Source: Delphinus delphis
Lineage: Eukaryota; Chordata; Mammalia; Artiodactyla; Delphinidae
Assembly: GCF_949987515.2 (NCBI RefSeq)
Contig: NC_082696.1
Location: forward strand, 32,344,431-32,408,430
Length of the DNA stretch: 64,000 nucleotides
Direction of reading: 5' to 3'
Made by a program: the position numbers and the translations under genes. The notes beneath the pieces are model-generated. The model searched no databases. It was not told where the DNA came from and was given only the letters and a program-made list of their open reading frames with translations. Positions 34,426 through 46,545 of this stretch are shown piece by piece. The first letter of the stretch is position 1. Each line of letters opens with the position of its first letter.

Positions 34426-35279
34426 AACTGGATACAGAGAAGAAAAATGGAAAGCAGATGATCTGCAAACTCTTTAATCCTGCTGAACTAGATGATTTTC
34501 GTGTTTGATTGCTGCTTTCAAAACCATAAGACGTAAAGGTCTGGTTTTGTGCATTACAGTGTGTATAGCATCTGAGTAATCTAATTATTACTTTCAGGAG
34601 AAACGATGTATGGAATTAACCATATTTTCTTCCTCGTGAGAAATAATTGTATTTTTAGACTTAGAATACTTGATGTTGACATTAATATTAAATAGAGTAA
34701 TAACTTCTAGTGATAAATTTGTGTGGTGTGTGTGTTTGTGTGTAAGTGAAAGTAAAACCAAATGAATTATTAAGACAGGATGAGAACAGCCATGAAGTGA
34801 GACAGGCAGGCTCAGTGTCAGGACTCTAGCATAAGCCAAAGGCAGCAGTGCTGAGATGCACTCCGATTTCTACCTGCAGGCAACTTTTAATAAAACGGGA
34901 AACAGCGTCCGTTATAGTCTGGTATGAACTATAGGACCACATAAGGAAGGTTTCTTCTTAGTCACCATGTTTTTAACTCAGAGTGGATAGATGAGTTTTT
35001 GCAGTGGACCTGGTAAATTGGTGTCAGTCTGCAATAGCGTGAGAATACTCTATTTTTATCTCTCAAATCATCCTGGGGAAATTTATAGACAAACAGCTCT
35101 AGATCCCAACCAAGGTGATGGAACCACTGCAAAGTAAACCTCATCTTATGGAATCTACCCTAAAGGTAGATTTTCATTAATTAAGCAATTAGCAAAAATG
35201 GAGGATTGGAGGATTCATGTCCCTGTCTTGGGCACATTGTACCTGCTCTCACCTGTAATCCAGGAGGTTCCAAATGTGT
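34426..35279. other. Intronic, no gene seen
   Basis: A short TG-rich tract lies at about 34,722-34,745. No exon is supported. Confidence 0.35.
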
Positions 35280-35430
35280 CTCAATCCCAGTTTTACCACA
35301 TACTCTCCATATAGAAATACCCACGTGTTTGGTAACTTCTGTGAGCCTGAATTGCCCCTATGTATGAGTTAGCATTAGGTAGAGTACCTGATGCACACCA
35401 TAAATGTAAACCTGTCTAATGAATAATTGA
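35280..35430 (+). mobile_element. MIR SINE relic
   Basis: 'caatcccagttttaccacat', 'ggtaacttctgtgagcctga' and 'gagtacctgatgcacaccat' are weakly preserved MIR sense phrases. Confidence 0.5.
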
Positions 35431-38400
35431 ATTAGTAGAGAAGAAAATAGACTGTGTAGAGGATGGCCTTTTTTTTTTTAAAAGCAGTACTGAAGTCTAA
35501 GGAATGAGCTTTATTGGAAAAGGGAAAATGTTGGAAAAAAGTGTTCAAGAATATGTGAATGTTCACTTCTCAAGATCTCCAAAGAATTGCTGGAACATAG
35601 TAAGAAGAGCTGGATTCTTTCAGGTCCCAGATCTTGTTGAATTATTAGTTTGCGCTGTAGCAAAGTTATCATTTCTTTTTCAAGAATTTGTTCCCTATGA
35701 AATTTTCCCTTAAGCAAAGCAGACGTTCTTAAAAAATCAAGATTTCTTTAGGACTTTTCCCCCTTGTATATTTGGGACTATATCATTGGAACTTAAAGTC
35801 CCCTAACCCTTGCAATTAACACCTTCCCATCCGATGTCCCCTATTGGGAAGCCAAAGGCTAATGTGTTGCCCTTACAAATAAACCATAACCTGTGACATG
35901 CATTGCTTGAATGAAGCACTGGCCCAGAGTTAAATATTGAAAATCCACCAGTAGGCAGGCTGACTAGGAGTCATAAGTAGGTCTACGGGACATAGATATA
36001 TAAAAGGTGATGCTAATTTTCTATTAAAACAGTGCAGACAAAGATGGAGAAGAAAGTATGGAAATAAGGCCAAGTGTTGCCAACTGAGAGTATGAGGTTT
36101 GAAAACAGCAGATCCTTTGACTCCCTGAAGAATGAAACTTTTGGTTATAGAAATTGGGTGGAGCACGGGTGATTCACTGCAGTCACTCCCCTCTTGTGTA
36201 AAAGCAGGTCATCAAGGATCAAAAGTCATTTTCATGCAATGTCTAGTCATTGATTTTTCCCTAAAATTAGTCCCATGGTCTCTTTTCTCTCTTTTTTTAA
36301 TAGTAAAAAAATCCAACATGAAAAAACTAGTTTCATTTTTCTTGTGATTATGTAAAATACTGCTCATTGTAAAATATTCAAACGTAAAGAAATGTATGAA
36401 AGCTAAAATTGTTTCAAGATAACCACCATTACTATTTGAATGACCATCCTTTCATGATTCTCTTTATATCTGATGTTACTTGTTGTGTAACTTTTTTCTC
36501 ATGGACAATCTTTTTTCCCTCACCTCTCCCCCAAGCTGTAACTGCTTTTGAAACAAAATAATACAGAAACAGGAAACCCATATTTACAGCCTGCTGTGTA
36601 CCTTTCCATATCTGTCTTCATGCTCATCTAATCATATAGAAACATAATGGGCATAATGTATTTTGAAGTGTGTTGTTTTATAAAAAAATAAAAATCTTGT
36701 AATCCTAGAGCTTAAAACCTCTCCACTCGTGAGTATAGAATGCTAGATTTTTATACATTTCTCTTTAATTTTTTATAGTTACCTCACTTGCACCCAATTC
36801 AACAGCATTTTTCTTGGCAATTTGCCTTTATAAAAGATTCCCAAGACTTTCAACTTAGTTCTCATAGAAACAATTATTTTTGAACTCATATTTTGTCAGT
36901 TTGAATAATATATAGTTAAATTACTTAATATAATAGGTCCAATTAGCCTGAATAGCTTCCTTATTCTTAGTAAACATATATCATTCAAATGGTGAGAGAA
37001 GAGCTCCATCAGCACAGACAGAAGCCTACAGGTTTCAAACATTCTGCTTCTACCAGTGGGTTTTACATAGACCTGGGAGAACTCCTATTCTCCCAACATG
37101 TTTGGCTTTTGCTGAAGTGACAAGAGACCATACATGCTATTCTGTGTCTCCCCCCTAACCCTCACCCCTGTGGTATTATCCAGAGGTTCTTTTAAATTTG
37201 TGATTATATGAACAAGATTTGTTGAGAACGACCAAACACACTCTATTTACTATTTTCGCATACTTTAAATAATATACAGTGTTCTTTAAATAATGTATGA
37301 TGACCTGATACCAGTAACCAATTTCTCTTCAGTTATGTTTTGATGATAAACCTTATTCAGTGGATCATGTATTATAGTTCTATTGACTCTCTTGCATGTT
37401 TCATAATTTGCTAATAAGATCTACTCTTTCCCTTGGTATATGTCACTCACTGAATCAGAGTCCTTATGATCTAGTCTGAGTCTTTGGCTATGACACATGA
37501 GTCTCTTCTCCTACCTCCCAGAATAGCTTGAAGAATTACTGCAAAGTAACTTCATACCCATTATTTTGTGGATTATCCAGTCTAGAAATTACAATTAAAG
37601 TGGCAGGCCAGGGGTGCCAGTGTCTGGAATTGGGTCAGCTAGAAGGTAGGCTGGTTGGTATCTAAATCTGGCCTGTCAGAAGTGAAGTTTGGGGGAATTG
37701 GGCTAAGTTGTGAGGGACAGGCAGGGACACTGTCAACTCCAAGAAATCAACAGAAGGATGAGTCAGAAATTCGAGTTTAGAATCCTGTGGAGGGACAGTC
37801 ATGGACCCAGGCAAAGAAAACTGCACAGTGAGGAAGCTAGAAGATCATTTTAATGAGTCCATTTTGTCAGAATCTAAACACTCGGCCTTAGTAGTAAATC
37901 AAGTAGCAGCGAAATAACGGCATTTGGTACTTTATTCGTTTGGAGAAAATTATGCCCTCATAATGAAAGGGCATGGCAAATCATGCAGAATTGTTTAAAT
38001 AGATTTTACTTTATACTCCTCTCCTTAGTCATTTAGGTACCAGCAGAATTTATCTATTTGGTCCAAATCTTTACAGGAAAAGGAAGTGAGAAACGGAAGT
38101 GAGAGGTGTGTTGATGTCCGTTAATGTCTCTGTAGCTCGACTGTTTAGTAATTGCTCAGTGGGATAAAGAGGAAGCAGCTGATGGCTGCTCAGCCCCACT
38201 CGCTCATGCTAGATGAACTGGCTTCTTCTAATTTATGATCCTGGATTATCTGTCTACAAAAAGGGGAAAAAAATAGATCCATTAACTCGGTGTAGCCTAT
38301 AACAGATCGTGCGGTAAAGTTTAAAAGTACAAAAATTCCTGGCCTTAGTTTCAATAAAAATAAGGTGATAGAAAAGACTACATTTATTGTCTCCTGCCAA

Positions 38401-39449
38401 ATCATGATAGTAAATGGATCCTTTTTTCTTTATCTTTTTCACATTTGATTAACAAAAACAATAGCTATAAGATATGAACAGAGAAAATTGTAGGAGGATT
38501 TTTTTGTGTTTGTTTTACAAAGTTGTTATTAATGCTGTTTACCTGCTATGCTGTACCTGTTTCTAGGAAAGTATCTTTTCTGTTTTAGGTATTAATTTCT
38601 TCTTCTTTGATCATTTTTCATCATAGTTACATGCTGCCTTACTTACAAGGGAAACCTGGAAAATCTTAGTTAAGCCAGTTAAAAAAATGCTTTAATTTTA
38701 AGGGTGACAAAGATAAAAGTACCAGAATGTACTGGTCCATGTATTTATAAGTCATGTGAATGATGGATCAAGTTTAAATGTAATTGGTTTTTCGGCATAT
38801 CTTATAAATACCAGAGCTTTTGATTGAGGATCTAGAATAAAGAAGCAGCTTGCCTATAAAGTTACGACTCCAGATTATTCTAAAACAAACCAGAAATGTT
38901 GTCCCCTTTGAAGAAAATTTATGAGGAGTAAACGCCTTAGGGATCTGTTGTTACAAGCATCTCTCACGGATCAAAATCTACTAGGAACCCCTCTACTGGG
39001 ATATCTTTAGGAACAGGCTTATGAGCTACATAAAAATCTCTCTCACAGACAGTTCTTATGTGGTATGAGAATGTGTTTTATTGTAAAACCAGTTAACTAA
39101 CTTTATAGTCACTTGTGAGCTGTAAGCTGTCCTTGCAATTTAAGTGGTACTAATGGGGATATAATTTGCAGCAATGCTTCTCTATTATCTGTAATTAAGG
39201 GACTCTTTGTGTTTCAATTTCATAATAGAAACACGTGTCTTTTATAACTTTTTTCACTTGTTTACTTTTTTTTACGCTCAGTTTTGTTTTCAGTTTCAGC
39301 TCAGCACATTTTAAAATTGCTCGTCTGTTCAAAGAAATTGGTTAAAAATGATTGTAGGTACTGTATTACTCTACTGTGCCTCCCCCCACCCCCCAGCAAT
39401 CAGAAAAAAACAAAAAAACCTTCTAAATGTTTCTTGTTTCCATTTGCTT
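35431..39449. other. Intronic, about 4 kb with no gene seen
   Basis: This repeat-poor stretch contains no exon that I can defend. A 69-codon frame opens at 35,504 with ATG and closes at 35,713, but it shows no family, Kozak strength or splice context. Being repeat-poor, the region may hold conserved non-coding elements that reading alone cannot show. Confidence 0.35.
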
Positions 39450-39540
39450 TTTAAAAATTGTGGCAAAATATACATAATATAAAATTTATCATTTTAAACA
39501 TTTTTAAGTGTACAATTCAGGGGCATTAAGTCCATTTGCT
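39450..39540 (-). mobile_element. Short L1 3' UTR fragment
   Basis: 'ttaaaaattgtggcaaaata', 'aaatttatcattttaaacat' and 'aagtgtacaattcaggggca' are the reversed start of an old L1 3' UTR. Confidence 0.7.
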
Positions 39541-39689
39541 TTTTCACCTGGTAACAAATGGGGAAATCTGGAGTCATTCAGAAATACACTTTTAGTAAGA
39601 ATTCTAATACCATAGATTTGTGGATAAAATAAGAAAATGGGTATCTTAATTTAACAGCTATTCCATTTTGGCTCACCTCCCTGAGACGT

Positions 39690-40200
39690 GCTTATATTAT
39701 TTATTCATTCATTTAACCATTATTTGTTAAGAATCTCCCATCTGCCAGTCTACCTTAGTGCAAGACCAAAAGGAAAAAGTCCTACCCTCCAGAGATCTCA
39801 CTTAGACCTGTGTATAGGGAGTCACAGAAGAAGACAATCATAATATACTGAAGAAATGTCTAGAATGGAGAAGATTGGAATGTAAATGGAAGCCCTAGAG
39901 GCAGGTTTGCTCAAGCTTCCCCAGCAGAGCAGGTTTTACTCTAACGTAAAGGATGAGTAGGCGCTGACCAGCTAGGGAGGCCAAAGACAGCAGGGTGTTT
40001 ATGCTGAGGAAGCAGCACGTGCCACGGCGTGGAGCCCGCGAGCCACCAGGGCATCTACGGGGATGGCAGTGGGCTTGCTGTGGTGGCAGACAGGTGTGTC
40101 TGTGGCAGAACAGAGAGGTAGGATTAGACGGCTGATGGGGACCGTCATGAAGGGCGCTGATCAGCTGATCTGCTGGTGTTTCCAAAGAGTGGTCTTAGTT
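39690..40200. mobile_element. Old LINE-class repeat (L2/L3-like)
   Basis: 'atttattcattcatttaacc', 'cagagatctcacttagacct', 'gaggaagcagcacgtgccac' and 'gacagaggtaggattaga'-like wording match a common, very old mammalian repeat. The name is not resolved. Open frames on the minus strand here are by-products of its higher G+C. Confidence 0.4.
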
Positions 40201-41179
40201 TGAGATGTTCTTAGTTGTTACTTGAGTTGGAAGTAGAAGGAGAGGGGCTTAGGTAGCCAAATCAGTTTGGGAAATGTTCGGTAAAAAAAACAGGTTTTTG
40301 TTTTCCATTTTAGGACTTAGAGCATTACTTTACTATGTGAATTCTGATTTTCTTAGGGTAAGAAATGGCATGGCCTGTTTCCTAAATACACAGACCATAG
40401 AACAACTGACCTCTCCCCGACCCTTCATTGGGAAATGCTGCTGTAGTCCTTGGGGACCCATTAGAACACTTCATTATTTAGACTGAATCTGTTTCCACCC
40501 TACTTTCTCTGTAAGGCTATGGATCCTTTATGTACTGACTGTTTCCAAAAACCAGTGACTAAAATCAGGGATGCTCAAGGCTAAACACCCCCATCAGACT
40601 TAGTTATATTTTTCAATGTGATTGAAATGTACTTTGTAATTGTTGGACAGATCCATATTCCCTTTATTTCTTGAAAAAAGTCATCAAAAAAATGTGTCTC
40701 AGTTGAGTTTCTTGTTTTATTGTTCATTTTGTTTTTTAATGGAAGATGAATTGATTAGAGAGCAATATTTTCTATGTTAAAGTGATCCTAGAATTTATGC
40801 TTAGAAATTCCTTGTTAAGTTGGATACAGCTCAATAGTAGAACAAATAAGTTATTTAGCCAATATAAAAAGAAAATATTCTCTGTGGTTGGATTATGGAT
40901 AATTAATTTTTTTGTGCTTATTTGGAAATTCTACATTTTCTACAATGAACAGTTACTGCATGTGTATTAATACACATTAAGCTGTAATAAAAACTAGAAG
41001 TCAACAAGGAGTGTTTCTGCAAGGTTGCCATTCAGATTATGTCACTCGTCATATATTTTACTTTGGTCAAAAGAGGTTTGCAATCACAGTATGTTATTCA
41101 TTTTACTCTTTATCACACAGTGTTTTATTTACTGCTTTATCTTCAGTACCTGATGGTAGACTTTCTTACGAAAATGCTG
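40201..41179. other. Intronic, no gene seen
   Basis: No exon or named repeat identified. Confidence 0.35.
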
Positions 41180-41533
41180 CAGGTTTTTTCTTTTAACTTC
41201 TTAAGGCATAATTTATCTATGGCAAAATGTAAATGTGTTAAGTGCACAGCTTGATGAATGTATACATATGTGTACATACACCTGTGTATCCATCAATCGG
41301 GATCAAGATAAAGTATATACCCATCATCCCAGAAAGTTCTCCTGTGCCGTTTTCAGATCCTGGTCCCAAATCGCCACTATTCTGACTTCTATCACCATAT
41401 ATTATTTTTGTCTATTATTAAGCTTTATGTAAAATGGAATATATGTATGCTTTTGTGTCTGGCTTGTTTTCTGTATCTGGCTAGTATATGTTGCTTTTGA
41501 GATTCACCTGTATTGTTTCATGTATCAATAGCT

Positions 41534-41567
<34 letters not shown>

Positions 41568-41660
41568 GTTCATCATATGGAAATACCACAGTTTGTCCAT
41601 TTTTCTGTAACTGGGCATTTGGATGGTTTCCAGGTTTCGACTGATATAAATAAAATGAGG
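41180..41660 (-). mobile_element. L1 3' UTR fragment containing a T28 run
   Basis: Reversed old L1 3' UTR: 'aaggcataatttatctatgg', 'ttaagtgcacagcttgatga', 'catcaatcgggatcaagata', 'ttgtccatttttctgtaact', 'ggatggtttccaggtttcga'. A run of 28 T residues at 41,537-41,564 sits inside it. Confidence 0.75.
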
Positions 41661-42329
41661 GTCTCATCTAGATTTAGATTATTCAAGAAAGAAAAAAGAC
41701 AATCAAAAGGAAATATCAGAGGCAAAAATTTTTTTCATTCACTCAGCTGATTTATCAAGGAGGAATGTAATTTTAGAGGGTAAGGTTTTTTGGATACAAA
41801 GTGAATTACATCATTTCAACAAATATTTTTTGAGAAACTATTTTCATACTGCATGAAAACTTTATACAAATTTATTGTCTAGTATAGATAAGGCTAGTGT
41901 ACCAAACATCCATAATGTAAAATGCATGATAAATGCAATAAAAGAAACATATTCCATTGAGGATTTAGAGAAGGAAACAGTCATATTTCTTAAGAAAATG
42001 GTTATATCATTTACTAAGATAGTGAAGTTGGGGGAAAATGGGGAATAGGGAGAAAATTATTTATTTGTTTTTATTATAAAATAGAGTGAGAAAGAGCAAG
42101 AGTGAGGCGGGGGGAGAAGAAAACATAAGAATAAGAATTGAGTAAACAGGAGTTAGTGAGCTAGAGGTGAGAACAGCATCATAGCACCTTCTGAAAGGTT
42201 GATCTCTGATTGGACTATCTTAGTATATGGTCCAGAAACCTGAACCCTTTAATGGATGGAATTCAGTGTGTCTGTGAACATGGACAGAAAAAATTACAAA
42301 TTTATTTTCACTAATGTCTCACTGAAATT
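41661..42329. other. Intronic, no gene seen
   Basis: No exon supported. The GA-rich stretch at about 42,085-42,125 is simple sequence. Confidence 0.35.
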
Positions 42330-42711
42330 GAATGATTTTTTAAAAATTTATTTATTACTTTATATTTTTTATTTTTGGCTGTGTTGAGTCTTTGTTGCTG
42401 CGCGGGGGCTTTCTCTAGTTGCGGTGAGCGGGGGCTACTTTTCGTTGTGGTGCGCAGGCTTGTCATTGCAGTGGCTTCTCTTGTTGCGGAGCATGGGCTC
42501 TAGGCACGCGAGCTTCAGTAGTTGTGGCGTACAGGCTCAGTAGTTGTGGCTTGCGGGCTCCAGAGCACAGGCTCAGTAGTTGTGGCACACGGGCTTAGTT
42601 GCTCCGCGGCATGTGGGATCTTCCCAGACCAGGGCTCGAACCCGTGTCTCCTGAATTGGCAGGCGGATTCTTAACCACTGTGCCCCCAGGGAAGTCCGAA
42701 TGATTCTTTTA
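42330..42711 (-). mobile_element. CHR-type SINE, long form, with TSD
   Basis: Reversed copy with left T-rich tail, 'ggctgtgttgagtctttgtt', three 'cagtagttgtggc' units and the right-hand tRNA-like head 'cccccagggaagtcc'. Flanks 'gaatgattttttaa' (42,330) and 'gaatgattcttttaa' (42,698) form the target-site duplication, slightly diverged. Confidence 0.92.
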
Positions 42712-43214
42712 ATTAAGAATGGAAGTAATAAATTATAGTAGTGTTAGTAGAACCTGTTATTTTGTCACCAGTAGATATGGCAGGTATTTTCATATCACAT
42801 AACTGTTGCAAATATCTTAAAGCTTTTTGTGCTTATCATTACTTTTAAATTACAGAGATTGTAAGAACCATCATTAGATCTTGTTATTGAATGTACTGGT
42901 AAAGAAACAATTGTTACAGTATCACAATTGTTTTTAACATTTTGATAATGATCTTTTAAAGGGATTGATTTCATTTGTTATCCTGTTTATTTTATGTATT
43001 TAAAAAGATTATTCTGAGACAGTATCCAGAGATTTCATCATACTGACAGAGGGGTTCAAGGGTACAAAGTTTGAGGACCTCTGATTCAGAGACCATTCCT
43101 TGGGGGTACTTAGAGGCCATTGTACTTTCAGAGCCTAATTTATTCTAAATGACACTCATGGAAGACTGAAGTAAAGATCAGAATGCCAGTTCATTAATTT
43201 GCAATAAGGGATAA
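42712..43214. other. Intronic, no gene seen
   Basis: AT-rich DNA without recognisable features. Confidence 0.35.
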
Positions 43215-43580
43215 CTACCATGTAAAATTTACAGGGTTACAAGGAGAAATGCACAAATCTACAACCATTGTGGGAGAATTTAACGTATCTCTCTGGGTAG
43301 CTAATAGAATAAGCAGAGAGAGAAAAAACAAAAAACAAACCAGAAAACCAAGTAAAAGTGTAGAGACTTTGAACAGCATGATTAGCAACCCTGCCTGAAC
43401 AAGCATATATGGTGCCCAGCAACAGCAGCATACACCTTCTTCTCAGCATATGCAAGACATTTGTTAAAACTGACTATATACTGGATAAAGGAGACCTTTC
43501 AACAGATTTCAAAGGATTGAAATCCTACAGAGTAAGTTCTCTGATCACGATTCTAATAAGCTAGAAATTAACAACAAAAA

Positions 43581-44207
43581 AGGGTATCCTCCTACACTGT
43601 TGGTGGGAATATAAATTGATATAGCCACTATGGAGAACAGTATGGGGGTTCCTTAAAAAACTAAAAATAGAATTACCGTATGATCTAGCAATCCCACTAC
43701 TGGGCATATACCCAGAGAAAACCACAATTCAAAAAGATACATGCACCCCAGTGTTCATTGCAGCACTATTTACAATAGCCAGGTCATGGAAGTAACCTAA
43801 ATGCCCATCGACAGACAAATGGGTAAAGAAGATGTGGTACATATATACAATGGAATATTACTCAGCCATAAAAAAGAACGAAATTGGGTCATTTGTAGAG
43901 ATGTGGATGAATCTAGAGACTGTCATACAGAGTGAAGTAAGTCAGAAAGAGAAAAACAAATATCGTATATTAACGCATGTATGTGGAACCTAGAAAAATG
44001 GTACAGATGAACCAGTTTGCAGGGCAGAAATTGAGACACAGATGTAGAGAACAAACGTATGGACACAAGGGGGGAAAGCAGCGGCAGGTGGGGGTGGTGG
44101 TGTGATGAATTGGGAGATTGGGATTGACATGTATGCACTGATGGGTATAAAATGGATGACTAATAAGAACCTGCTGTATAAAAAAATAAAATTAAATTAA
44201 AAAAAAA
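43581..44207 (+). mobile_element. Younger L1 tail, 5'-truncated
   Basis: It starts inside the ORF2 C-terminus ('tatcctcctacactgttggt', 'ctgggcatatacccagagaa'), continues through 'tggaatattactcagccata' and the G-rich 3' UTR ('ggtgggggtggtggtg'), and ends in 'cctgctgtataaaaaaataa' plus an A tail. Sequence is close to other L1 tails in the window, so it is younger than its host L1. Confidence 0.85.
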
Positions 44208-45026
44208 CTAGAAAAATCCCTATGGTTGGAAATAAATACACTTCTAATTAATTCTTGGATCTAATCTAAAATCAGGTAATACTTTGTACTGAATAATAAT
44301 AAAAATACTGCATATTACTATTTGTGAGAGGCAGTTAAACCTAAGGCCTGTTTAGAAGGCAACGTATGGCTTGGTATGCATATGTTAGAATAGAAGAAAG
44401 TCTGAATTTCAATGAGCTAAGCATCCCATGTGAGATACTGGAAAAAGACTAGCAAATTTAGCTTAAAAGCATAGAAGAAAAAAGAGGATAACAGAAATTA
44501 ATGACATAAAATATAAAAATACAATAAAGAACAATCATATATCCTAAAGCAGATTCTTTAAAGGACAAATGAAATGGATAACCTCTTGGTGAGTCTAAGA
44601 TTAAGAAAAGAGAAGGCACAAGTAATCAATATCAAAGAAAACATGATATAACTATAAATCTTAAAGGTATTATAAATATAAGGGGATACCATGAATAACA
44701 TATACAAATTTGAAAATTATACAAATTTGAAAATTTAGTTGAAATCAACATATTCCTAGTAAATGTAACTTCACAAAAGAAATAGGATATTGTCATCATC
44801 CTATAATTATTAAATAAGTTGAATTTGCTACTAAAACCTTTACACAAAGTATACCTTTAGCCTAGATAGCTTCATTGATGAATTCTACAAAACACTTAGA
44901 AAAATTCTCATGTAATTTTTTTTCTTAACTCTTGAGACAGTAGAAAAGGAGGGAACACTTGACATTTTTTATTAGATCAGAATTACCTTGATATCAAATG
45001 CTGAGAAGTTTATTACAAGAAATTGA

Positions 45027-45588
45027 TATGATAATTTCGTTGCTTTTCTTTGTAGAATTGCCACCTAAGCACATGTGATAGTTTTCGACTGTGACTGTAA
45101 CTAATTACAATGAGTTTAGTGGCTTAAAACAATACAGATTTATTATCTTACAGTTCTGTAGGTTAGAAATCCATTACAGGTCTCACTAGCTTACAATCAA
45201 TGTGTTAGTGGCTACATTGCTTTCCCGAGCTCTAGGGGAGAAACTGTCTTTTCCAGCTTCTAGAGGCTGTCAGCATTCCTTAGCTCTTGGCCCTGTTCCT
45301 GCTGCTCCAAAGCCAGTCAACAACAGCAATAGAATCGTTATCCACTGTGTCATTCTGACCTCCTCTTATGCCTCCTTCTTCCACTGTTAAGGACCTTTGT
45401 GGCTCCAGTGGGCCTACCTAGATAATCAAGGATATTCTCCGTATTTGAAGGGCAGCTGATTAGCAAGTTTAATTCCATCTGCAGCCTTAATTTCCCTTTG
45501 CCGTGTAATGTAACATATTCCCAGATTCCAAGGATTAGGACACAGACTTTTTAGGAGGAGGACGTTCTTCTACCCACCACCGTATACA
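45027..45588 (-). mobile_element. MLT1-type MaLR LTR plus 48 bp of displaced L1 3' UTR
   Basis: 45,075-45,588 is a reversed MLT1 LTR: 'agtggcttaaaacaatacag', 'ttattatcttacagttctg', 'ttctagaggctgtcagcatt', 'gctgattagcaagtttaatt', 'tctgcagccttaatttccct' and 'ttctacccaccac'. The preceding 45,027-45,074 is a copy of the L1 3' UTR text found again at 46,151-46,204. Confidence 0.75.
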
Positions 45589-46004
45589 TTCTTGTCTGAT
45601 TTATGACACTCGATACAAACGTCCTTGACAAAATTGCTAGCACACCAAGTCTGGCAACATATGAAAAGGATAATGTGTAACAATCAAGTTGGGCTTACTC
45701 TAGAGATGTAACATTGGTTTACCATTTAAAGACAGTCAATCATTATAACTTACTACATTAACAGAAAAAAGGAGAAATATTATTTGATTGTCTATATTTG
45801 ATAAAACTCAACTCTATGATTTTAAAAGTTTTTTTCACCTAGCAGAGTCCAGATGACTGACCATGCCAAGTGTTGACAATAGTGTGGAACAGTGGGAACT
45901 CACCTATACTGCTGAGGGAAGGTAGAGGTAGAAGACCTTTGGTGAACTGTTTGTTTGACATTATCTAAGTTGAAGATATGCATGTCCGTGACCCAGAAAA
46001 ATAT

Positions 46005-46545
46005 ACAAAACAAGAATCTATTCCTCTGTGATTTATCACAATGCAAACATTCAAGTAACCACTACCGCGGTTAATAAATAGGATACTGCCAGCCCCCAGA
46101 AACCCTGAGCCCTTTCCTTCTCACTCACCACCCGCTACTTGCTAAACTTATATGATAACCAATTCATTGCTTTTTTTTGGGTAGAACTGCCATCTAAGCA
46201 CACATCCTTAAAACCATGGTACAGTTTTACCTTTTCTTCTGAACTTTCTATGAATGTAAAGATGCAATATGTATTCTGTACTGCCTAGCTTTTTTTTTTT
46301 GCTTATAATTTATGCTCACCAGATTCATCCACATTGTTCAAATAAGTGTAGTTTATTCATTTTCATTGATGTACAGTGTTCCATTTTATGGAGAAACATC
46401 ATTTATCCACTCTACTGTAAATAGAAGTTAGGGCTGTTTTCAATTTTTACCCATACAAATAATGTCTACGGATATTCTTGTATGTCTCCTGGTTCACTTG
46501 TGAACACATTTCAATTGAGTATCTTTTTCTTCTTGTGTATTATAT
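46005..46545 (-). mobile_element. L1 3' UTR fragment (old L1M group)
   Basis: Reversed landmarks: 'attcaagtaaccactac'-type text, 'cattgatgtacagtgttcca', 'atttatccactctactgtaa', 'ttcttgtatgtctcctggtt'. It lies head-to-tail against the old L1 to its left. Confidence 0.65.

Larger units (their letters stand above)
43215..46000 (+). mobile_element. Old L1 ORF2 remnant, interrupted twice
   Basis: Three collinear pieces on the plus strand. 43,215-43,580 is the endonuclease end, with 'atttcaaaggattgaaatcc' and 'ttctctgatcacgattctaa'. 44,208-45,026 is the central part. 45,588-46,000 is the reverse-transcriptase end and C-terminal region, with 'gcacaccaagtctggcaaca' and 'aagttgggcttactctagag'. A younger L1 tail and an MLT1 LTR split it. 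There are many stops; it is not functional. Confidence 0.6.

Noticed and set aside
35504..35713. 69-codon frame with ATG and stop in a repeat-poor stretch
   Set aside because: No family resemblance, no strong start context and a length expected by chance in this much sequence.
39895..40185. Minus-strand frame of 96 codons
   Set aside because: Falls in an old high-copy repeat; residues show no known protein pattern.
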